64,000 nt of DNA from Liolophura sinensis (taxonomy: Eukaryota > Mollusca > Polyplacophora > Chitonida > Chitonidae): assembly GCF_032854445.1 (NCBI RefSeq), contig NC_088301.1:51323187-51387186 (forward strand), written 5' to 3'. The position numbers and the translations under genes are program-made. Each line of letters begins with the position of its first letter. The stretch's first letter is position 1. This document shows, one piece after another, positions 56,601-64,000 of the stretch. The notes beneath the pieces are model-generated. The model did not search any database. It was given only the letters and a program-made list of their open reading frames with translations, and was not told the origin of the DNA.

Positions 56601-58787
56601 TTATTAAACAAAACTACATTGGTTGGATTGGCCAAATTTAGGGTTTCACAAAAAATGTATAATTTTATCACAGGATAATGCCTTCAGAACATGCTTGAAT
56701 AAACGCCTTGGAGACAGGTGAAAATGTTGAAGAACTACAGTACCGATGGCTAAGCACAATTACATGCAAACCACATGTATTTTAATTCATCACCATGGAT
56801 AAAATTTTTTGATTTAGTCCTCTATTTTCTTATAGCAACAAAAGCAGGGCATGCATCAATGCGAGTGAGAGTGGAAAATGAACAAGATTTTTCTTACCAA
56901 AAGACGTTTCAGGACTATATTCTTTTGCTCATCATCAAATTCTGAAAACCATTTTACTATGGCCTGCAAATACAATAAGCAGTTTGGATCTGTACTTGAC
57001 ATTCTACTACTTGTACATACACATGTACTAAATGTATATTACACAATCATAGCCGAACAATGTAAAATAAACCAAATTATGAATATTGATCAGTATATGT
57101 TCTGCACAGTAAAGCACATACAAAATACCTAGTAGGCATGTTTACTACAGTATACATTTTAATTTTAGGTGAATATTTTAATCTAAACTAAATTAAATTG
57201 TAAACTCCAGTTCAGCATTACAGCTAGAATTTATATGTATTCATTTGATTGGTGTTTCATGTCGTACTCAGGAATAACTGACTTATACGACAGCGGCCAA
57301 CATTATGGTGGAACGAAAACCCACGACCATCCGCAGGTTGCTGCTGCCTTCGGCAGGAGAGGAAGCCAGCAGGAGCTGGACTTGAACTTGCAGCGAACGC
57401 ACTGGACGCTTGAAAAAGAACATGAAAGACTAAAGGCTATATATTTGTACACAAAAGATAAGGTGGAAACTGTTTCCTCCTGAGGAGAGAAATAAATTTA
57501 GGTGTTACGTTTTACATTGCCAATAAATCATTGATTTGTTTGATTGTTTAATGTCTCACTTGAGAATTTTCCACATATATAGCAGTCAGTTTTATGGACA
57601 AAGGAAGAAGACCAACCTTTCAGAATTTCCCACATCTGACTTACTCACCACATTTGTGTAAGATAAGTGGTTTTTAATGAAAGTAAGCGTGCGCAAATGG
57701 CCACTTGTTTGTAGTAGATTGCTTATTATCACAAAGGTCTCACCGAAAATGACAGCAGAATCCATACATTTCCTATCCAAGGCAGGAAATAAACTTGCAT
57801 CTTGTGTGTCCTAGTGACATAAAATTGAGTCCATGTATACACATATATGAAACTTACCCCAAACCTGTCCTTGAACATGTATGGGCTAATCCCTTCTTTG
57901 AGAAAAACACTATCCTGAGAGGTATCTTCATCTCCATCCAAAGACCCCGTTCTATTTGCTGCCACTGAGACCACTGCATCATTGTCAATTTTATCAATAA
58001 GGTCTGAGAATGCTGTGCCTAGGGGGTAATGAGAATGGTAAGGTCTGCTGGCTGGATGTGGGTGGTTATCATCCATTGGCAAATAACTACTACTTTCACT
58101 TTCAGGACGATCGAAAGTGAAAGTAGGGCAAGATGCTGTCGCAGCAACAATTTCAACTGGATCGGATGTCATTTCTTCATCACTATCACTTGAGTAGTCA
58201 CTTCGACGATACTTATACCTATTATCTGAAGGCCTGTTATAGTGCGTCCAGGACTGGATTGGTGTTGGACTTGTGCAACTGGCACTATGATCACTACATG
58301 AGCTACTGAAGGGCAAGCTACTGACAGAGATTGTTGTGTTCAGGTGAACACTCCGGTGGTGTGAACAGTTTCGAGAGGGCATAGAAAGTCTGTCAGGGCA
58401 TGCACAACAGGCAGGGCAATGACAGTTTGGTTTGTGGTCCATACTACCTTGTAAAGGTAGGGACACTGTCCTTGAGCGGGCATGACGCGTAGGACTAGCC
58501 AGATTGAAGTCCTGTGGATCCAGACGCATGGATGCATCAAGCCGACTAGTACTAAGGCAGGGACTGGTTGACTGTTGACGACTTGGACGTGGCTTTGTCC
58601 CAGATTTGGCTACTGGGACAGTGGCATAGGACTCCTCTGGCATATTTCTCACCATTCTGAATGAACCACCGTTACTAAGACAACAACATCTTGATGACGA
58701 CGAATAAACTGCAGTCACAGTTGGCTTTCTATGGCCTGGCAAACTCCCAGTACCACTGTCTAGGATGCCAGATGATGACTTGGCCAT
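47683..58787 (-). CDS. F-box and seven-WD40-repeat protein, probable SCF substrate receptor (13 coding exons)
   Basis: Exons in transcript order: 58787-57858, 56963-56898, 55510-55340, 54569-54432, 54105-54015, 52640-52576, 52220-52095, 50438-50349, 50103-50015, 49786-49708, 49501-49308, 48443-48386, 47826-47683. Total 2241 bases, 746 residues, with consistent phases. ATG 58787 is chosen because an in-frame TAG lies just upstream. Residues 1-310 are Ser-rich and low complexity, with a Cys cluster (CHCPACCACPDR). Residues ~311-355 resemble the dimerisation segment that precedes the F-box in beta-TrCP and Cdc4. The F-box is at ~363-400 (WLPDNLATKVFSYLDPGDLL). Seven WD40 blades follow at ~458-746, each with GH and a SGS-D-K/R-T-K-V-W type end. 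Known role of the class: the F-box binds Skp1 and the propeller binds phosphorylated substrate for ubiquitination. It is nearest to Cdc4/FBXW7/Met30 types, but the F-box differs enough that I assign no ortholog. Confidence 0.92.
48948..49160 (-). mobile_element. tRNA-SINE family A in an F-box gene intron
   Basis: Tail and body on the minus strand (plus-strand GATTGGTGTTTTATGCCATA at the left), with moderate decay and a lost head end. Confidence 0.9.
50477..50692 (-). mobile_element. tRNA-SINE family A in an F-box gene intron
   Basis: Body and head on the minus strand (plus-strand CATTGGTGTTTTATGCCGTA at the left, CAGCCACTGAGGA at the right), with internal deletions. Confidence 0.88.
51145..51405 (-). 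mobile_element. tRNA-SINE family C in an F-box gene intron
   Basis: On the minus strand it begins with a tRNA-like head (AGCCCTGATGGCTCAGTTCG), which is a clear A-box region, then a body ending in blocks that match 30515-30640. Its body is unlike families A and B. Confidence 0.65.
56566..56745 (+). repeat. Unassigned dispersed repeat, copy 2
   Basis: It holds GCAGCTTTCAGGGCAATTTA, AAAACTACATTGGTTGGATT, ATAATTTTATC and ATGCCTTCAGAACATGCTTG, then GTTGAAGAACTACAG. It lies antisense in an F-box gene intron. Confidence 0.8.
57236..57408 (-). mobile_element. tRNA-SINE family A in the first F-box gene intron
   Basis: Minus-strand copy with tail end (TTGATTGGTGTTTCATGTCG), a shortened body, and the B-box region (GAGCTGGACTTGAACTTGCA on the plus strand). 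The outer head is lost. Confidence 0.88.
57530..57625 (-). mobile_element. Very old SINE tail, family A or B
   Basis: TTTGATTGTTTAATGTCTCA and CTTGAGAATTTTCCACATAT resemble the shared SINE tail read on the minus strand, but the match is weak. Confidence 0.3.
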
Positions 58788-58920
58788 AGGCTGCAGCAAG
58801 TTACCCTAAACCTCAACATATGGGTCTTGTCCAACAAACTACACAGAGACACTATTTAATACATGTACACAAAAGAGTTATTGAGCAAGGGCAATACTTG
58901 TAGATCTTCTTTCTCAGCAT
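58788..58920 (-). other. Probable 5' UTR of the F-box/WD40 first coding exon, with a short uORF
   Basis: A plausible acceptor (CTCCATTTCAG, minus strand) ends just above 58920. Transcription from there meets an upstream ATG immediately, opening a frame of about 22 codons that ends in TAG before the main start. If the exon border is right, this uORF could dampen translation. Confidence 0.4.
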
Positions 58921-58924
58921 CTGA

Positions 58925-59830
58925 AATGGAGTAAAACAGGCATGTGTTAAAAAGTGAGCATTCTACCATAAAATTAGTTAACTTTTAGAAAGAGACTTTT
59001 GAATCACAGACTTCTGACATAAGAAACATTTGTTGCTTAGCAATTTCAATATTACCACAAAAGTAATATACACACAAAGGTGTAAGACATTCCAGAAATT
59101 TGACGTACATGTACATGAAGGGCATACATGTAACCAAATACACAGCAAAATATCAGATATTTATGACTGATAATCTATCATTTTACACAGCAGTTATTCA
59201 AATCTACTTGTGCTGGAAGTCATGTGTCACTGTGCATGTAATTTGTGCTTTGTTTCAGTGCATATACAGGTGCACCAACAATACTATACTTCTATTAGCA
59301 GCCAAACTGGTAGATAATTCTCCACATTTGTTGTACATGTATTTGCAACAAAGGTTTAAATTACGTTCTATTTTTAATAATGTCTTTTGCTGGGAGGATG
59401 TAAACATAAATTATGCAGGTGGTTATATTTTGTCATATCATATGCTTTCTATAAATACGTACAGTTAAAGAAGTTGAGGAAATTATAGTAAGCTTCAGTT
59501 GTTTGCTACAGATTTGCTGTATAACGGGAAACGGAGGTGGGACTTGAATAAATGGAGACTGATAGATACATCACAGGACACGTGGAATATCATATGACAT
59601 GGTATGCTTAAGACTCTCGAAGAAGTTCAATGAAATTAAATGCTGATTGCCAGATATTTCATAAATTGATAATTGATGGATGCATCGATTCTCGCAAGAC
59701 AATAAAGGGTTAACTGAGCTAAAAGACCGGACTGTTCGGTATTATTTAAGGATGGCTGACAGATCCATCTGTACAAAATGTATACCATGTATGTGTACAT
59801 TCAATAACCTAATGAATTGGATGTAGTGTG
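58925..59830. other. Upstream intron or flank of the F-box gene, nothing recognised
   Basis: AT-rich, with several TACATGTA sites. No supported exon or repeat. Confidence 0.4.
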
Positions 59831-59837
59831 ATACAAC

Positions 59838-60362
59838 ACCTAACAGAGGCCCCTTCCCAAACGCTGGATATTTTAACATCTGCACTTAGAACCAGTGTAA
59901 TCTTTCGTTACCATTTTCTCAATCAGCATGCCATAGCCAAGGGCATCACTTTTTTTTTTTTTGCATTGACATGGGCTTCTGTTCTGCTTAAATCAGTCAT
60001 TTATAGACCAAATCAGGAAAGTTTTTAACAGGCAGCCATTCTGCATTATGGAAATTTTTTGCCATGCTGCTGGATGTAGTTTACAGATAAAAATCTGCAG
60101 GAGAAATGAAAAATCCACCACAAGGAGAATAGTCCACTCTGCACCATTCTCTCGCACACAGAGGTAAGAAATGGTGAACATGGGTGCCTGCTGAAAGCTG
60201 TGCTGAGTTGTGGGGTTAACCAAGAGCCAGTTGTTATCCAAAAAAAGTGCAATCACCTTGGCTAGGGACTGCCGATTGAGAAAATGTTAAGTAGTTAATG
60301 CTGTGGAGGTTGTAAGCAAAATATCCAGCATTTTTGGATTCGACCTCTGTTAGACATTGCAC
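59838..60362. repeat. Inverted repeat with arms of about 130-150 bases
   Basis: Arm 1 (59838-59985) and arm 2 (60230-60362, opposite strand) share, in the same order, CTAACAGAGG, GCTGGATATTTT, ATTTTCTCAATC, TAGCCAAGG and a poly-T stretch. The spacer of about 240 bases has no recognised gene. It resembles a fold-back element; no family is assigned. Confidence 0.65.
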
Positions 60363-60364
60363 CT

Positions 60365-61365
60365 GCAAACTTAAGGCTGTGGAGACATATTTGATAGATA
60401 ATTTGTGTCTCAAATGCTGTGACACACTGCCATGGAAAGTGCATACGGTTTTTAAATGGAGCGCACTCTGACATTAGTTTAGGGCCATCCATCCATGGCC
60501 AAACAAAATTTTGCCAAACCTAACATCAGAGCAATTTCGGACTATCACCAGCATACAACATCTGATTCAGCTACTTAAGGTTACACATGTTAGCCACATT
60601 ACTTAGCATGTCTCATTCAAATCTGCCTGAACTTGTGAAACTCATGAAATGGCTATTTGGCTCCTTAGTCCCAAAGATCACAATGACATAATGTTTTAGT
60701 GTGATCCATTCAAAGTCAGCCCTTTAATTAAACATATTAGTATATACTCCTTTCACTTTATATTTCCTGTGAACACCTCAACTGTACGTGAAAGAATATT
60801 TTTCCTGGCAGCTTGATGTCGGGTGAACTTTTCTATAGATATTTAATTTTGCCGTGGAAATTAAGTCTTCGATAACATAAAACGTTACACTCCTGTGTGC
60901 CTTGTCTGACATTTTTTGAAATCCACAAGTTGCCTTGGAGTTGGAATCCTCACCCAGTTATAGGGATTTTGGTTCACATGCTTCGTAATGCACATAGATA
61001 TGAATGCTTTTCGTTAACAAGTAATAGTAAAAAAAAGTAGTCTAAATGCAACTATTACCTATTTTGACTCGAAATTACCTGACTCTGTCTTTAGAGGTAG
61101 AAAAACTATCACACACGGTGAGAAATCATCTTGATCAAGCGCAGCTATAGGACAATTCCAAAATTGATATTTGGGGGGTAGATACGCGCTTGTCAAAATT
61201 TAATGCAAGTGTGTGAAAGTGCATTTTATTACTTCTTCAAGAGCATGACTTCCCACGTGATTAATTTAAACACAGCTTTATCAGTTGCCAGCAGAAATTC
61301 GAGATGTTTGTTCCGTGACACAGAATAATGAAATAGAGCAACAGTAAACCTGAAACAAAAACCTT
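60365..61365. other. Flank between inverted repeat and putative shared promoter, nothing recognised
   Basis: No coding exon, RNA gene or clear repeat was recognised here on either strand. Confidence 0.4.
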
Positions 61366-61369
61366 TTCC

Positions 61370-61492
61370 GGTTAAAAGTGGAAGAGTCCGTCGGGTAGGT
61401 GGCGCTGTGAACCACATCCGGTTACTTTTTCTACAGGATGATATTCATTTGACACACGGGACGTCCAAGTCGAGAGTCTTAAGATAAATATT
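61370..61492. promoter_or_regulatory. Possible shared promoter between the F-box gene and the 61.5 kb gene
   Basis: A locally GC-richer, CpG-containing stretch with CCGGTT/TTCCGGTT motifs (ETS-like cores) around 61365-61430 lies between the minus-strand F-box gene and the plus-strand candidate exon at 61493. Position and composition are the only evidence; no TATA box is seen. Confidence 0.3.
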
Positions 61493-61705
61493 ATGGAAAA
61501 ATCACTGGACAAATTAATGGAGGACTTGTAAGACATATCTTTTTTATGTCCTATTTCTGCCTCATTTGATTTTATTTTAAGCTGGTACAGTTAATGACAA
61601 TTACTCTGTAATGACTTGGCCTTTGAGTGTGACGCTAGTTATGGTAGTTATAGTGTAAGTATGTAATTCTTCCCACAGGGCGGAAGGGGACCCAGCCATG
61701 ACTAC
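61493..61705 (+). CDS. Possible first two exons of an unidentified gene running off the window
   Basis: An ATG at 61493 opens MEKSLDKLMEDL up to a good donor (TT|GTAAGA, 61527/61528). An acceptor (TTCCCACAG) at 61678 joins in frame to a 27-base exon, 61679-61705, coding AEGDPAMT and ending at a strong donor (TAC|GTGAGC). If that donor is not used, the frame stops at TGA 61707-61709 and gives a 21-residue peptide. No further exon was recognised before 64000, and I do not know the family. The upstream 100 bases are richer in G+C and face the F-box gene. A non-coding transcript is an alternative. Confidence 0.35.
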
Positions 61706-61709
61706 GTGA

Positions 61710-62960
61710 GCGTCAGAACAAACAAAAAAAGAGCGTGGTGTAGTCATCCAGGGCTACACCTGAGCAAGGTGCTAGTGTTTGAAGGATTCAACACAGACCC
61801 TGCATATCACACTAAAATACCATTTGTTGACTACCTGAATGATTTATGGCTGCATCGGTGACTTTGCAGTATACTTAGTCATACGTCGCTTTGTGGGATT
61901 TTTATACGCCTCCGAATCTGGAAGTAGGAGATGAGATAATGTGTATCAATTGATCAATGGCCCTAGTGCAAAAGAGAAAGCGTGGGACAGAACTGGGAGA
62001 CCATTTGATGATCCCGCAGTTGTCTTAAGTTTCTGAATTTCTCCAGTATAAATTAGCTTTTAATTTGGATTAGTGTGTTTTTGTTAGTTTTGAATGGATT
62101 AGAGCCCCCCAAAGAACACTCTGTGTTTTTCTTAAAATTAAAACCCAAGAAACATGTAACATTAGTAGCATTATGTGCATTTAACACCATCTAACTCTTC
62201 AGGAACTGTTTATCCTAGTTAATATTCTAGTCTTTAAATGTTCCCTAATTCCTATGTTTTTATCAGAGACTTCTGCATCAGCATTGCCAAGAATGTTCTC
62301 TGTTAATAAGATTATGGTTAAGGGCAATAAAGCCATGTAAACAAGTAATATCTTCTAATAATTGTTATTGAGATACTAGTAATAGTGAACTTAACTTCAC
62401 TACATCACTTCGCAAAAAAACTGAGATACATAGATACTTGGATATTGTCACAGTTGTTGATACATCGTCTTGATATGGGCAAGATAGAAGGATGTTTTTT
62501 TATTTCTGTTTTGGTTTTAGCACAGTGAGCAACAAATTTATGAGAAATTCTTTTCTCATAGCTCATTAGAAATTTTCAATAGCTGCATCAGTAGTCACTT
62601 TATTAAAACCCTCTGTGTATAATAATGTTGACGTTTTATATCTCTTATATTTCTCTTTGCACTTAAGGTAACTCTAGCACTGAAGTGTATTCCATGTCAT
62701 TAAAAAGATTTAAATGAGCTTCAGATATTTCTTGATTATTGATGAAATTATCTCACACTTATGTTATCCCTGCTATAAAGTTCTGCATGTTGTGCGTGTT
62801 TGAATAAAAGAATTTTCTTTGCATAGGCCTACATTATGATTTCTTATAATTTTTGGTCATTTGATTTTTTGTAAGAGTCTGTATGATGGACACAGTGAGA
62901 CCCTACATGTACATCGATCCCTGTATACATGTATGTGAAAAATGAAGATTCCAATCAATC
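61710..62960. other. Downstream of the 61.5 kb candidate exons, nothing recognised
   Basis: Probably intron if the candidate gene is real. No supported exon was found, and only short open frames exist. Confidence 0.4.
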
Positions 62961-63019
62961 TTTATATTCCTAACAGCTGCAATTTTTTGTCCAGAAGTAA
63001 CCTAATTCCTAATCTTTTC

Positions 63020-63181
63020 ACACTCCGGCCGTAAGTGGGAAGGTCTGACAGCAACCTGCGGATGGTCGTGGGTTTCCCCCGGGCTGTGCCTGGTTTCCAC
63101 CCACCATAATGCTGGCTGCCGTAGTATAAGTGAAATATTCTTGAGTACTGCGTAAAACAGCAATCAAATAAATAAATAAAT
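63020..63181 (+). mobile_element. tRNA-SINE family A, 3' two thirds
   Basis: Body (CCGGCCGTAAGTGGGAAGGT on) and an intact tail ending in (AAAT)n at 63181, well preserved but 5' truncated. The unassigned 200-base repeat starts within a few bases of its tail. Confidence 0.92.
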
Positions 63182-63186
63182 CTTTT

Positions 63187-63395
63187 CACATATTAAAGAG
63201 CAACTTTCAGAGCACTTTATGCACATTTTCAATTTGATTTTGGTGACAAAACTACATTGCTTGGCTTGGCCAGTTTCAGGGCTTTGTAAAAAGTATAATT
63301 TTATCCCTCAACACAAAACAATGCCTTCAAAACATGCTTGAATAAAAACTTTGCGAACATGCGAAATGGTTGAAGAATTACAGCAACCTAGTTTT
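63187..63395 (+). repeat. Unassigned dispersed repeat, copy 3
   Basis: The longest copy: GAGCAACTTTCAGAGCACTT, AAAACTACATTGCTTGGCTT, ATAATTTTATCC, ATGCCTTCAAAACATGCTTG, then GTTGAAGAATTACAG. It follows a SINE tail directly. Confidence 0.8.
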
Positions 63396-63399
63396 TGGT

Positions 63400-64000
63400 G
63401 TTTTTAAAAATATCGCCATAAGAGTGTCTCGCCTCATATACATGTGCATGTACTTCTCATGAAAGTAACCACTATTGTATCATACAAGATAAAGTTATCT
63501 AGAGCATGCCATGAAAAACTGAGTAATGAATAAATCATAGATGGCACAACTGAATATGCATGTGTGTAAACATCTTAGGATCATGAAATTAAGTTGAAAA
63601 AAATCAACCAGCATTAAGTTGATAAGTCTTGTCATTACATGTATTGCATGTTGGAAGATCCATTTCTGCAATTTTTGTTTGAAATTACTTTGTAACACTC
63701 ACAGAGAAGAAAACTCATGATTTAAATGATTTTAGTGACTAATCCAAATTCACTCAAGCATTGATGTTGTTTTAAATATATATGACTATGTATTGGGCCT
63801 TTACCTCTTAATTTTTACACATTTCAAATAATTAATACTGAGACAAAATTGCTGAACCCTATCATATACTGATTGTGAGGCTATCTCTGTATCCACCATC
63901 GCCTTCAAGAATCACACTAGTGTTTTCTGAAATAGACCCAGTAAATTGCGAACCCAATAGTCATTATCTTACATATAATACATGATCTTCTGCTACATAT
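63400..64000. other. Window end, nothing recognised
   Basis: AT-rich sequence without a supported gene or repeat. Confidence 0.4.

Noticed and set aside
59100-59468. Plus-strand 122-codon open frame
   Set aside because: Composition-driven, with no domain and no splice or promoter evidence.

Overview
The window is nuclear DNA from an animal, most likely a mollusc or another lophotrochozoan. It is AT-rich and its genes are split by many introns with GT-AG borders. It carries many tRNA-derived SINEs of a type I associate from memory with bivalve and gastropod genomes, and a very high density of the palindrome TACATGTA. No bacterial, organellar, viral or CRISPR content was seen.

Three complete protein genes and the possible start of a fourth can be built by hand. 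(1) About 2.9-22.8 kb, plus strand: a 21-coding-exon gene for the SNF2-type DNA translocase ARIP4/RAD54L2, about 1743 residues. It has one apparent one-base frameshift in a poly-A run and an intronic, perfectly identical copy of part of a downstream exon. (2) About 24.6-38.3 kb, minus strand: a Rap1 small GTPase of exactly 184 residues in six coding exons. It has a large intron in its 5' UTR, a short intron just after the stop codon, and a TATA/CRE-like promoter. (3) About 47.7-58.9 kb, minus strand: an F-box protein with seven WD40 repeats, 746 residues in 13 coding exons, probably a substrate receptor of an SCF ubiquitin ligase. One of its introns uses a GC donor. (4) 61.49-61.71 kb, plus strand: two short candidate first exons of a gene that would continue past the window, reading away from the F-box gene and perhaps sharing its promoter.

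The gaps are full of mobile DNA. There are about 15 copies or fragments of one tRNA-SINE family (A), several older copies of a second family (B) that shares the same 3' tail, and two copies of a third (C). There is also a dead Tc1-like transposon with its terminal repeats and TA flanks, two large inverted repeats, and an unassigned dispersed repeat of about 200 bp in three copies.

Nothing suggests that the genes form one pathway; each acts separately (chromatin/topoisomerase handling, small-GTPase signalling, ubiquitin-dependent turnover). ARIP4 and Rap1 converge at their 3' ends. No clearly new multi-gene system was found. The best leads are the identical exon copy next to a SINE, the ARIP4 frameshift, the TACATGTA excess, and the unassigned repeats.
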